Below the pieces are notes generated by a model. That model was not told the DNA's origin. It did not search any database and was given only the letters and a program-made list of their open reading frames with translations. From Murimonas intestini (lineage in GTDB: Bacteria; Bacillota; Clostridia; Lachnospirales; Lachnospiraceae), in NCBI GenBank assembly GCA_003148945.1, contig QGGY01000002.1, positions 310,001 through 374,000 of the forward strand: DNA of 64,000 nucleotides, written 5' to 3'. Of the stretch, positions 9,277 through 17,574 are shown piece by piece. The position numbers and the translations under genes are program-made. How positions within the stretch are numbered: the stretch's first letter is position 1; every line of letters starts with the position of its first letter.

Positions 9277-10014
9277 TTAATTTTCAATAATCCATATTAG
9301 CCAGTTTGTAAATTCAACAGCTAAATGTTTTTGATGAGCTTTGACTATTGTTTTAGGACACAATACAGGAAATTCAACTACTAACCTGCATTCCATTCCG
9401 TCAGACGTGTTTCTGAATTGATGTCTTACACCGCCAATAACCGTTCCGTCTTTTAATTTTGCCACACCCGCTGACTGGTATTTAAATTGAGGGTTTTTAG
9501 GCTCTATTATTCCATTTTCATCACCAAATGTAATAAAAAATTGTACTGGTATTGGTGCATTCCCGGTTGTTTCAATAACCTCTAAAACTCCATTTTTATC
9601 AGGTGTTAAGACATAGTGTTCAGGATAGACTGATAAATTCACTTTCCGATTTTCATTTGTGGCTTCTACCATTAAGGAATCCAGCATTTGACTAAATTTA
9701 TCAGCGGTTATTCCCTTTGCCAGTATTGTTGTCCTGGATGCACGCCGTTTTTTTCCAGAAAGTATACATGCAATTTTCATCACATATCTGCTTAAAAATA
9801 GTTTCTTTCTCAGAATCCTCCTGATTTCATCATCAGAAAATTGAACTTTTATCTTTGTTAATCTCCTGTTCATCTCTGATAACGTTACATTTTGTGGAAT
9901 TTTTATATGTAAAGTTCTGTATGCTTTTTTTAATCTGGATTTTTTCCAAACATTCATATCTTGCTGGCTGAACCGCTTTCCATTGATTAAGACTTTTATG
10001 TTTTTTTCTTTCAT
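9277..10014 (-). CDS. Hypothetical protein, about 245 residues
   Basis: A soluble protein with a very basic N-terminal half (KKSRLKKAYRTLHIKIP, ILRKKLFLSRYVMKI, GKKRRASRTTILAKG) and a beta-rich acidic C-terminal half ending in AVEFTNWLIWIIEN. I place the start at the ATG at 10014, which has AGGAGG six bases upstream; an earlier in-frame TTG overlaps that ribosome site. The basic half could bind nucleic acid or an acidic surface, but no known motif is visible and I do not recognise the family. It is followed closely by the small membrane protein gene. Base composition is AT-richer than in the metabolic genes. Confidence 0.6.
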   Translation of the reverse strand: MKEKNIKVLINGKRFSQQDMNVWKKSRLKKAYRTLHIKIPQNVTLSEMNRRLTKIKVQFSDDEIRRILRKKLFLSRYVMKIACILSGKKRRASRTTILAKGITADKFSQMLDSLMVEATNENRKVNLSVYPEHYVLTPDKNGVLEVIETTGNAPIPVQFFITFGDENGIIEPKNPQFKYQSAGVAKLKDGTVIGGVRHQFRNTSDGMECRLVVEFPVLCPKTIVKAHQKHLAVEFTNWLIWIIEN

Positions 10015-10100
10015 TTTATTCCTCCTCAAATTCTTATTTTCTTTCTGCCAACCTGAAATGTACTAATACGGCTACAAACACCTTATCATAAACGATAATG

Positions 10101-10433
10101 CTATTCTCTGTTCTTCTCACCCCAAATACATAGTTGGTCTAACACATCCATCAGAGATCTTCCTCTGTCACTCAGACTGTACTCAACCTTTGGCGGTATC
10201 TGAGGATATTCTTTTCTGATAATGAGCCTGTCTGATTCAAGCTCTTTCAAATGATTGCTAAGTGTTTTATCCGTCACATTTTTCAAATATCGTTTTAATT
10301 CATTGAACCTCACAATTTCAAACTCCATCAGACAGTAAAGGATAACCATCTTGTACTTTCCAGATATAAGCGACAGCGTATAACTGAATCCTGTATCTTC
10401 AAAATTTGCATTCTCTATATATTTCTTTATCAT
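10101..10433 (-). CDS. HxlR-family transcriptional regulator
   Basis: A 110-residue winged-helix regulator of the HxlR (YodB/YtcD) family. The signature runs from LSLISGKYKMVILYCL through RFNELKRYLKNVTDKTLSNHLKELE to the wing PPKVEYSLSDRGRSL. Family members often respond to electrophiles, quinones or redox state and control flavin or oxidoreductase genes. I chose the ATG at 10433 (behind AAAGGAAAG); the upstream extension is not family sequence. It is divergent from a flavin-reductase gene at 10560, which is probably its target, with about 125 bases of shared promoter region. Confidence 0.9.
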   Translation of the reverse strand: MIKKYIENANFEDTGFSYTLSLISGKYKMVILYCLMEFEIVRFNELKRYLKNVTDKTLSNHLKELESDRLIIRKEYPQIPPKVEYSLSDRGRSLMDVLDQLCIWGEKNRE

Positions 10434-10559
10434 TTTATACTTTCCTTTTTGATAGTACCTAACTTTAAAGATGGTACTTGTACTTTTTCTGCTGCATGAT
10501 ACAATCATATATAAGAACACAATATTTGTCAATCCTATATAAGAAATGAGGTAATCGTA

Positions 10560-11126
10560 ATGAGAAAAAAGCTTAAGATAACAGAAGGTATTTTTCCAAT
10601 GCCTGTTTTAATGGTGGCAACTTACAATGAAGACGGCAGTGTTAATGTCATGAATGCTGCATGGGGCACGATGCAGGAAAGAGGCAATGTGGTTCTAAAT
10701 TTGACAGAGACACATAAAACAGTAAAAAACATCAAAGCAAGAGGTGCATTTACAGTAAGCATTGCCGACGCTGCCCATGTGGTAGAGGCAGATTATTTTG
10801 GAGTTGAGTCAGGGAACAGAGTTTTAAAAAAATTTGAAAACAGCGGTCTTACAGCAAGCAGATCCGAGATACTGGACGCTCCGGTTATCAATGAATTCCC
10901 ACTCTGCTTAGAATGTGAATTTATTGAGTATCAGAACGGAAAATACGGATGCGGCGTCATCGGTAAAGTGGTAAATGTGACAGCAGATGAAAGCGTCATA
11001 GCTGACGGTAAGATTGACATGTCCTTAGTAAACGCTATTGCCTTTGACCCATATACGCATGGTTACTATAAGGTGACTGAAAGAGTTGGCGAAGCCTTCA
11101 AAGACGGCTTACAGCTTAAAAAGTAA
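10560..11126 (+). CDS. Flavin reductase-like FMN-binding protein
   Basis: A 188-residue flavin reductase-like (split-barrel) protein. It opens with PMPVLMVATYNEDGSVNVMNAAWG, the typical FMN-binding start of this family, followed by VVLNLTETHKTVKNI and GAFTVSIADAAHV. Such proteins bind FMN and use NAD(P)H or ferredoxin-derived electrons to reduce flavin or small quinone-like compounds. It is divergent from an HxlR regulator, which suggests induction by a redox or electrophile signal. The start ATG at 10560 has GAAATGAGG upstream. The exact substrate is unknown. Confidence 0.88.
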   Translation: MRKKLKITEGIFPMPVLMVATYNEDGSVNVMNAAWGTMQERGNVVLNLTETHKTVKNIKARGAFTVSIADAAHVVEADYFGVESGNRVLKKFENSGLTASRSEILDAPVINEFPLCLECEFIEYQNGKYGCGVIGKVVNVTADESVIADGKIDMSLVNAIAFDPYTHGYYKVTERVGEAFKDGLQLKK

Positions 11127-11238
11127 TATTCACAAAGCTACCGATACGGCTTATATGCATAAACCATGACGGCACATATACAAATATTCCTGTTTGGCCG
11201 AAAAATGCCCCTAACTGGTAAGATTTTGGCTTGATTTC

Positions 11239-11277
11239 GCACCTCCTTTCCTGCTATCCTTGTATCAAAGGAGGTGC
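11239..11277 (+). promoter_or_regulatory. Hairpin covering the ribosome-binding site of the GHKL kinase
   Basis: An 11-base perfect inverted repeat (arms 11239-11249 and 11267-11277, 17-base loop). The 3' arm contains the AAAGGAGG ribosome-binding site of the kinase gene that starts at the TTG at 11282. If the stem forms in the mRNA, the ribosome site is fully paired. It could act as a translation switch, an RNA thermometer-like element or simply a damping device. It might alternatively be the terminator of the preceding flavin-reductase gene, since the stem is followed by CTTTTTG. Seen in sequence; function inferred. Confidence 0.6.
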
Positions 11278-11281
11278 CTTT

Positions 11282-13174
11282 TTGAAAACAATTAAACCCA
11301 AATGGAATATGGGGCTGCTCCCTCTGTATGCTGTAATCATACTGCTGGCTGCCTCTTTCCTCTATTCCTATATGTATACTGACGCGGAAAGATTATTTTT
11401 GACTCCGGTATTTACAGACAATAATGGATGGGAAATCTACAGACTGGAGGACGGGGTCAAAAAGAATATCACTGTAGAGGAACTGTCCGAAAATTCTGGC
11501 GAAACTATCTATCTTTCCCGAACACTGGATCAGGAACTGGAGGATGGCGGGTATACCATTCTGGAGCTGGATGGCATGGCCTGGCAGGAGAGCGTTTTTC
11601 TGGACGGCGCGCTGCTATACACAGCCAATCCGGCGCTGGATAACCGGATCGGTCATGTGGAATTCTCTGAGGAGTATCAAGGCATTCAGGGTATGGGGGA
11701 ATATGTGCGCCTGTCACTGCCGCCAGGCTATGGCGGAAAGACTCTGACCATCGCGGCCGCCGCCAATACAGCTATAAAGGAACACAGCACACCGATGATC
11801 CGCCTGTCCAGTGAAGCAGTCCAGACACAGCTGCTGGTCAGTGACGCCAACCGTATTTCCATACCTGCCGCTGTATGCATGACGGCTGCTGTCCTGCTGC
11901 TGGGATTATTTTTCTATAATCTCTACTATGACAGAAAGTCCTTTTCCATCCTGCTGCTGACGCTGGCAGCACTCATACAGGCACTGCGTATCCTGCTCGA
12001 TTTTGAATTCCGGTTCAGCTCTCATTTTGCCCTGGATTTCATCACCTCAGAACTGCTGGTTCCCCTGGCCTATGGTCTGCCTCTGCTGTATCTGCTCACA
12101 CAGATGAAGCGTTGGAAGAAATGGTATGCGCCTTTTTTGCTTATTCCACTTGTTTTGTCTGTGGGGCTGCATATCATGGGAAGGATTCCGGTATTCACGG
12201 CTGTTTCCTCATATTCTTATGATGCCGTTCTTTATATTCCTCTTCTGGCGCTGGGGGTTTTCGTTGTGCTGGAATGGAAGGACAGAAATACCGTTTACCG
12301 CCTGTTTACTCCTGCTTTCCTTGCTGTCACAGCTGTCATTCTCCTGGACGCTCTTGGCTGCGCAATGGCCGGAAAAGCTTCCATCCTGACCAGTATCCTG
12401 CGAATGCCGGGTTATTTCTTATACGAAGCATTTCTGTACAGCGGCGGAATCCTTTTGTTCCTCGCCGGCGGGATCAGTTTCCTGCTGACTGTGAAAAAAG
12501 CCGCCGATACGCAAAGCGCCCTTTCTGTGATGACAGCAAGAAATGAGCTGGTGAAAGAGAATATCAGAAGTATCCAGGAAAGCAGTACAGAAATATCTGC
12601 CATGCGCCATGACATGCTGCGTCACCTGCACGCCATGCTGGATCTAAGTCAGCAGGGAGAAAACAAACGTCTGGAAAGCTACCTGAAAGAACTGGCGGAG
12701 GAGACAGAAGACATTCTGCCTCTGCAGGTATGCCAGCACCCCCTCGTCAATGCTCTGGTGACACGCTCACTGGCCAGTGCAAAAAGAGAGCGGATTCAGA
12801 TGGAGTATCATGTGGAGGTGCCTGCCGATCTCCCGGTGACAGACAGCGACCTTTGCATCCTCGTAATGAACATGCTGGACAATGCCATCGAAGCGGTATC
12901 CTCTCTCTCAGAGGAGAAGAAGCGCACCATCGAATTGACAATGCACGTGCGTGGGCGCTATCTTTTTATTGAGACCATCAATTACTGTGAGAGAGCCGTT
13001 TTGGTGGACGCAGAAACAGGGCTGTTTATCAGTATGAAAGGTCCGGGACACGGCTATGGCATGAAAGCTATGTCGGAAATTGCGAAAAAATACAAAAGTA
13101 TACTGCAGGTCAGGCAGGAGGGGGATACGGTTATGGTTCGCACTGCACTGCTCATTCCTGGAGAAAAAGAGTAA
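11282..13174 (+). CDS. Membrane sensor histidine kinase with GHKL ATPase domain
   Basis: About 630 residues. One N-terminal helix (LLPLYAVIILLAASFLYSY) is followed by an extracytoplasmic domain of about 180 residues, then seven or eight hydrophobic helices as in 7TMR-type sensors. The cytoplasmic part has a short dimerisation region with the likely phospho-acceptor in MRHDMLRHLHAML, and a GHKL ATP-binding domain with NMLDNAIEAV (N box) and GPGHGYGMKAM (G box), resembling AgrC/NatK-type kinases. I chose the TTG at 11282 because AAAGGAGG precedes it at proper spacing; an upstream in-frame TTG lies inside the hairpin. It faces a LytTR response regulator gene convergently, probably its partner. 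Confidence 0.88.
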   Translation: MKTIKPKWNMGLLPLYAVIILLAASFLYSYMYTDAERLFLTPVFTDNNGWEIYRLEDGVKKNITVEELSENSGETIYLSRTLDQELEDGGYTILELDGMAWQESVFLDGALLYTANPALDNRIGHVEFSEEYQGIQGMGEYVRLSLPPGYGGKTLTIAAAANTAIKEHSTPMIRLSSEAVQTQLLVSDANRISIPAAVCMTAAVLLLGLFFYNLYYDRKSFSILLLTLAALIQALRILLDFEFRFSSHFALDFITSELLVPLAYGLPLLYLLTQMKRWKKWYAPFLLIPLVLSVGLHIMGRIPVFTAVSSYSYDAVLYIPLLALGVFVVLEWKDRNTVYRLFTPAFLAVTAVILLDALGCAMAGKASILTSILRMPGYFLYEAFLYSGGILLFLAGGISFLLTVKKAADTQSALSVMTARNELVKENIRSIQESSTEISAMRHDMLRHLHAMLDLSQQGENKRLESYLKELAEETEDILPLQVCQHPLVNALVTRSLASAKRERIQMEYHVEVPADLPVTDSDLCILVMNMLDNAIEAVSSLSEEKKRTIELTMHVRGRYLFIETINYCERAVLVDAETGLFISMKGPGHGYGMKAMSEIAKKYKSILQVRQEGDTVMVRTALLIPGEKE

Positions 13175-13177
13175 ATT

Positions 13178-13220
13178 AAAAACGCTGTCAATTCCAATTT
13201 CTCGGAAAACAGCGTTTTTT
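13178..13220. terminator. Bidirectional terminator between kinase and LytTR regulator
   Basis: Inverted repeat with arms AAAAACGCTGT (13178-13188) and ACAGCGTTTTT (13209-13219), 20-base loop, and T or A tracts on both sides. It lies between two convergent genes, so it can end transcription from either side. Confidence 0.85.
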
Positions 13221-13229
13221 ATACCTTTG

Positions 13230-13949
13230 TTATAACTTTAGATAGGCAAAATATCTCTCCAGGACCTGGTCATGATAGCGGCGGCTGATGGGAAATTTTT
13301 TTCCGTTGTCCATTAGCACGTCCGTGCGCTGAATCTCATTGACGTGACTGAGATTCACCAGATAACTGTTGTGGGACTGGCAGAAACTGACTGGCGGAAG
13401 CTGGGGCTTCAAAGCGGACAAGGCGCCGTTCCAGTCCTGATAACTGTCTGCAAGCCAGATCCTTGCATGGTGCTGGGTGGATTCCAGCGCGTAAATATCC
13501 TGATACAGGATGGCAAGCTGCCTTCCGCCTACTTTTAGAGCCAGCCGTGCGCCGGCATAATTCCTGCGGTAATCTGATAAGAGGATCTCTTTATATTTTT
13601 CTAAATCCACAGGCTTGAGAAGGTACCATAAGGGACGGGTATCAAAACAGTCGAATACATAATCCCGATGGGATGTTATAAAGATGATACTGCATTTAAC
13701 CTGCTGTTCCCGGAGCGTCCGTGCCAGCTCCATTCCATTTTCCCTGGAAATCTCTATATCCAGCAGCAGGAGGCTGTAGGAATCTTTGTCCTCCAGAACC
13801 CTGCTCTGTACTTGTGCAGCCTGACTAAACAGGTCCATACCAAAATCGCTGCCGCGCACAAGACCGCTGACTGTCAGGATTTCTTCTGTTGCCCGGCCCA
13901 AGTGATGCAAAAAAGCTTCATCATCGTCACAGATGGCAATTCGGTACAT
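13230..13949 (-). CDS. LytTR-family response regulator
   Basis: A 239-residue response regulator. The N-terminal receiver begins MYRIAICDDDEAFL and has the phospho-acceptor Asp in SLLLLDIEIS and the conserved Lys in YLLKPVDLEKY. The C-terminal LytTR DNA-binding domain contains IYALESTQHHARIWL, FCQSHNSYLVNLSHV and a final YLKL. I chose the ATG at 13949 behind GGTGGAAG; the earlier in-frame TTG is unlikely. Such AgrA/LytR-type regulators pair with GHKL kinases like the one at 11282-13174. The convergent rather than tandem placement is unusual. The target genes are not visible. Confidence 0.9.
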   Translation of the reverse strand: MYRIAICDDDEAFLHHLGRATEEILTVSGLVRGSDFGMDLFSQAAQVQSRVLEDKDSYSLLLLDIEISRENGMELARTLREQQVKCSIIFITSHRDYVFDCFDTRPLWYLLKPVDLEKYKEILLSDYRRNYAGARLALKVGGRQLAILYQDIYALESTQHHARIWLADSYQDWNGALSALKPQLPPVSFCQSHNSYLVNLSHVNEIQRTDVLMDNGKKFPISRRYHDQVLERYFAYLKL

Positions 13950-14033
13950 TTCTTCCACCAACTTTCCTTTACTATGCTTGTATGTGAAAGTATACCATTT
14001 TTCAAAGGCTTAGGCAAACTGTTTTGTGTCCGT

Positions 14034-14927
14034 TTACCGCTCTATAAGTCCGTACCCGGCCATAACTTCATACATTTTTTCAGCCGTGTCTTGTTCCATA
14101 TCACAGAGGGGGAGCCTGCAAGGGCCTGCATCATATCCCATGACACGCATGGCCTGTTTTACCGGGATCGGATTCACATCCAGGAAGAGCGCTTTCATTA
14201 AAGGAAGGTATTTCAGCTGAAGATCTTCACTTTTTTTAGCATCTCCCTTCATATACGATATACAGATATCATGGACGGCCTCTGGAAGAATATTTCCCAG
14301 CACAGAGATGACTCCTTTTCCCCCAAGAGCCAAAATATCTGCTGCCTGGTCGTCATTTCCTGAATAAACAGTCAGATCGTCACCGCAAAGAGCGCCTATA
14401 TCGGTGATCTGCTGATAATTTCCGCTGGCTTCCTTTACCGCTGCTATATTGTCAATCTCACTCAGCTTCTTATAAGTGTCTGGAAGAATATTGACCCCTG
14501 TTCTGGACGGCACATTATAAAGAATGACAGGGAGCTTTGAGGCCTTTGCACATTCTGAGAAATGCAGGAACAGGCCCTTCTGTGATGCCTTGTTGTAATA
14601 TGGTGTTACATGTAGAAGACCGTCTGCGCCAGCCTTCTCACATTCTCCGGAAAGCCAGACTGCATGTGCCGTATTGTTGCTCCCTGCTCCCGCAATGACC
14701 GGGAGCCTGCCCCTGACCGTCTTAACAGCATGCCGCACCAGTTCTATATGCTCCTCATCCGTCAATGTGGAAGCCTCCCCTGTAGTACCAGCCACAATAA
14801 CCGCGTCTGCTTTTTCCCTGACCTGCTTCTTGAGCAGCTTGTCAAACATCTCATAATTTATTGAACCGTCCTCCCTCATAGGGGTGATGATTGCCGTACC
14901 TGCTCCTTCAAATATAATCCTTTTCAT
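14034..14927 (-). CDS. dapA: 4-hydroxy-tetrahydrodipicolinate synthase (DapA)
   Basis: A 297-residue DapA-family class I aldolase that condenses pyruvate with aspartate semialdehyde, the first step committed to lysine and diaminopimelate for the cell wall. Key residues are in place: the GTTGE motif (Thr48-Thr49), Tyr110-Tyr111 in PYYNKAS, Tyr137 and Arg142 in LYNVPSRTG, and the Schiff-base Lys165 in AVKEASG. The start at 14927 follows AGGAGG. The gene is monocistronic, so it could be a second dapA copy or a related N-acetylneuraminate lyase-like aldolase. The Arg142 and YYN motifs favour DapA. I saw no lysine riboswitch upstream. Confidence 0.9.
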   Translation of the reverse strand: MKRIIFEGAGTAIITPMREDGSINYEMFDKLLKKQVREKADAVIVAGTTGEASTLTDEEHIELVRHAVKTVRGRLPVIAGAGSNNTAHAVWLSGECEKAGADGLLHVTPYYNKASQKGLFLHFSECAKASKLPVILYNVPSRTGVNILPDTYKKLSEIDNIAAVKEASGNYQQITDIGALCGDDLTVYSGNDDQAADILALGGKGVISVLGNILPEAVHDICISYMKGDAKKSEDLQLKYLPLMKALFLDVNPIPVKQAMRVMGYDAGPCRLPLCDMEQDTAEKMYEVMAGYGLIER

Positions 14928-15304
14928 AATAAATAAGACCTCCTGATAATCTATTTTCTGCCCTGAACCTGTTTTCCAGGAATGCCTGGGCATTCTTGCT
15001 GCGAAACGTGTATCCTGCTTGGGGCAAATAACTGAATTAATATCTATATTATAATTATGCAGATATGAAGATTGTGTAAAAAAGATGCCCGGGGCATAAA
15101 GATGGTCTTAGAGTGTGTTTGAAGTAACCAGCGTACACGCTTTTACTGATTTACTTCTCGTTCACTAGATGTTAAGATAAAAATATCGTATTATAAATAA
15201 AAAAAGAGCCTGTTTGAAAATTCATTCCCTCAGTCTGCACGCCTCACTTTGCGGTATATCTCACGGAAAGTATTATTCAGACAAGCTTTAAAACGGAGGA
15301 TATT
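14928..15304. other. Divergent intergenic region between dapA and the GDSL esterase gene
   Basis: 377 bases without a gene. On the minus strand near 15040-15050 there is an AT-rich stretch with a TATAAT-like box that could be the dapA promoter. Near 15085-15100 a short palindrome (GATGCCCGGGGCAT) occurs. I see no conserved riboswitch and no credible small reading frame. Confidence 0.5.
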
Positions 15305-15955
15305 ATGAAAACTCTTCTTTTTCTGGGCGACAGCATCACAGACGCCGGACGTCTGTTCTCTGGCCGGGCTGACGGACTTGGAGACGGCTATGTATCGGTT
15401 CTGGCTGACAGGCTGAAGGACTCAGCCCAAAACTTCCGAATCATAAATAAAGGCCATGACGGCTTTACCCTGCCGCGGATCATACACAATCTTTCTCAGG
15501 ACTGTTTTTCATGCCGGCCTGATATGGTCAGCATTCTGGCCGGGATCAACGATGCCTCCATCTGTATGAACACAGGACTTAGCCTGAAGGATTACGGCTT
15601 TACAGCTTATTATGAACAGCTTCTGCTGTCCATCCAGGCAAATACCTCAGCCAAGATCGTCTGTATGGGACCTTTTCTGTTCCCTTACCCGCAGGAATAT
15701 TTAAACTGGCTCCCTCTTGTGAATGAAATTAATCTCTGCATAAAAGAGCTGACAGACAAATACCATCTTCCCTTCATTTACCTGCAGGATCTGTTAAATG
15801 GTGCGGCCCGGGAACAGGGATACAGCAAAATCACCGTGGACGGCGTCCACCTGACTCCATTGGGCCATCAGCTGGCAGCCGGGGCCTGGCTGAAGGGAGT
15901 CCGGCTGAAGAGAACCAGGCAAAAAGCCGTTTGGCCGGAAGATTCCTTATTTTAA
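15305..15955 (+). CDS. SGNH/GDSL-type hydrolase
   Basis: A 216-residue SGNH hydrolase. Block I is LGDSITDAGR with the nucleophilic Ser near residue 10, block III is AGINDAS, and block V carries the catalytic Asp and His in DGVHLTPLGH. No signal peptide is present, so it is cytoplasmic, as for many carbohydrate or small-ester deacetylases of gut Firmicutes. The ATG at 15305 follows ACGGAGG. It is monocistronic and faces a GNAT gene convergently. The substrate could be an acetylated sugar or a lysophospholipid; the sequence does not decide. Confidence 0.9.
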   Translation: MKTLLFLGDSITDAGRLFSGRADGLGDGYVSVLADRLKDSAQNFRIINKGHDGFTLPRIIHNLSQDCFSCRPDMVSILAGINDASICMNTGLSLKDYGFTAYYEQLLLSIQANTSAKIVCMGPFLFPYPQEYLNWLPLVNEINLCIKELTDKYHLPFIYLQDLLNGAAREQGYSKITVDGVHLTPLGHQLAAGAWLKGVRLKRTRQKAVWPEDSLF

Positions 15956-15966
15956 ATACGCAGCAA

Positions 15967-16006
15967 GGGCCACGCGGAAACAGTCAGATCTGCCGCCGCA
16001 TGGCCC
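15967..16006. terminator. Possible shared hairpin between convergent genes
   Basis: Arms 15967-15977 and 15996-16006 pair over 11 bases with one mismatch. It lies in the 56-base gap between the convergent GDSL and GNAT genes. There is no clear T-tract, so the terminator role is tentative. Confidence 0.4.
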
Positions 16007-16011
16007 CTCCA

Positions 16012-16584
16012 TTATTCCATAGTCTTCTTCACCATTCTGTACATGAGTATCTCATCACGGTAAGTACCGTCTTTCAGCTTGAAAGCCTTTGGTATCCTGC
16101 CGCACTGGATAAATCCTTTTTTATTGTAGAGGGATATCCCTCTCTCATTCCCCTCGCATACCCCCAGTTCAACCATCTCATAGCCCATGCCCGGCGCCTC
16201 CTCAAGGAGTATATCTAAAAGCATGCCGCCGATTCCCAGCCCCCAGGCTTCTTTTATGATCGCTATGCCAAAACTGGCTCTGTGTTTCATTTTGAACCGT
16301 TCACCTGCACTCTGAATACCTGCATTGCCCACCAGCTTTCCATCCAGAAATGCTCCAAGCATCAGACTCCTCTTATCCTCCTGGTTCTCTTTGAGCATTT
16401 CCTTTTTCCGCTGTATCTCCTCCTCACTGATCTCCACTTCTTCAGGATACCTGACCATATTTTCAGTCTCCGCAGATGTCTGTCTCATATATTCCAGCAT
16501 TTCCAGAGCATTTTCCGGCTCCTGGTTCTTCAGTACAAGTGTCCTTCCATCCTTCAGTGTGACTGCTTTCGGCTCAAAATGCAT
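16012..16584 (-). CDS. GNAT-family N-acetyltransferase (RimJ/RimL-like)
   Basis: A 190-residue GNAT enzyme. The acetyl-CoA site is seen in FGIAIIKEAWGLGIGGMLLD, followed by MVELGVCEGNERGISLYNKKGFIQCGR, the motif B typical of RimJ/RimL- and diamine-type acetyltransferases. The N-terminal part has KEMLKENQEDKRSLMLGAFLDGKLVGNAG, the usual first beta hairpin. It follows a secreted-protein gene by 23 bases in the same direction and may be its operon partner. The acceptor is unknown. Confidence 0.88.
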   Translation of the reverse strand: MHFEPKAVTLKDGRTLVLKNQEPENALEMLEYMRQTSAETENMVRYPEEVEISEEEIQRKKEMLKENQEDKRSLMLGAFLDGKLVGNAGIQSAGERFKMKHRASFGIAIIKEAWGLGIGGMLLDILLEEAPGMGYEMVELGVCEGNERGISLYNKKGFIQCGRIPKAFKLKDGTYRDEILMYRMVKKTME

Positions 16585-16607
16585 CTTCTTACCTCCTGTG
16601 TACCGCC

Positions 16608-17468
16608 TTACTCTTCATCTGCCTTCTTCTGCAGCATTTCTTTGGGCGTAATTTTTTCAGCTTTTATTATATTCCCCTCATCATCTCTGGATACATATAT
16701 ATAAATCCGGGCTTCTTTTGCTTTTTCAAGTCCATTCTGATACATACTGCCGTCATCATCCATCAACATGAAAATCATATTTCCTTCCCAGGTCCAGCAT
16801 CCATTCTTATTTACGCCAATGCCTGCCTCCTCGTATTCCCGGCGTTTTTTCTTCTCTGCCTTTTTTTCCTCTTCTGTCAATACACCGCTCCCGTCAGCCA
16901 CTGCTGTGGTGACCGCCTCTTCTGTAATCATTCCCTCCATGGCTTCACCCTCACCTATACAGTAAGATGAATCTGAACTTTCTATAAAATATGCCTCTTC
17001 ACTGCCTTTTTCATTTATCTCCTGAATTTCCGTCTGCTTATCATATTCTTCTTTGGTTGCTTTCCTGACTCCTGTCAGCTTACTGTTTTCATCCCGGACT
17101 GTATACAGGTCGATTTCTCCCTTGCTGGAAAAAAATGTGATATACGTATTCTCATACTGTTCATCCAGAAGCCACCTTACCACTTTTCCCTTATAAAGGA
17201 TATTGTCTGTATCTGCATCATACGTTACCCCGTATTTTTCCAGATATGCCAGGCTTTCTCTCTTTCTCTCCCTGTCGGCTGCCTCCCATTTTTCTCTTTC
17301 CTCATCAGTCATTGAATCAAGGTCCACAGAATAAGCTGCCCCTCCATCTGTATAATATCTGATACCCCCATCACCCTCATCAACTCCCAGAGTCTTCGCC
17401 TGAGCGGTAAGACTCGTACAGGCAAAAAGCCCCATTGCTGCCATACATACTAAATACTTAGATTTCAT
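16608..17468 (-). CDS. Secreted hypothetical protein next to a two-component system
   Basis: About 286 residues with a clear signal peptide (MKSKYLVCMAAMGLFACTS, likely cleavage after TAQA). The mature protein is acidic and charged, with tyrosine-rich segments (GGIRYYTDGGAAYSVD, GVTYDADTDNILYKGKVV) and a Lys/Glu-rich helix (LTEEEKKAEKKKRREYEEAG). It is not a recognised family. The start at 17468 follows GAAAGGGG. It lies about 105 bases behind the histidine kinase at 17575 in the same direction, so it is either part of that regulatory operon or one of its outputs. An extracytoplasmic, possibly regulatory role is inferred from position only. Confidence 0.7.
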   Translation of the reverse strand: MKSKYLVCMAAMGLFACTSLTAQAKTLGVDEGDGGIRYYTDGGAAYSVDLDSMTDEEREKWEAADRERKRESLAYLEKYGVTYDADTDNILYKGKVVRWLLDEQYENTYITFFSSKGEIDLYTVRDENSKLTGVRKATKEEYDKQTEIQEINEKGSEEAYFIESSDSSYCIGEGEAMEGMITEEAVTTAVADGSGVLTEEEKKAEKKKRREYEEAGIGVNKNGCWTWEGNMIFMLMDDDGSMYQNGLEKAKEARIYIYVSRDDEGNIIKAEKITPKEMLQKKADEE

Positions 17469-17574
17469 AATATACCCCTTTCTTTTCTCATCCGCTCTCA
17501 ATCCGGCGGATATCTTCCTTTTGATTGATTACAGATGTATCATAACAGGGATATTTGTATTCCTTTTGGCAGTT

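Noticed and set aside
14928-15304. Lysine riboswitch upstream of dapA
   Set aside because: I could not find the conserved lysine-riboswitch core or a terminator-antiterminator pair in this region.
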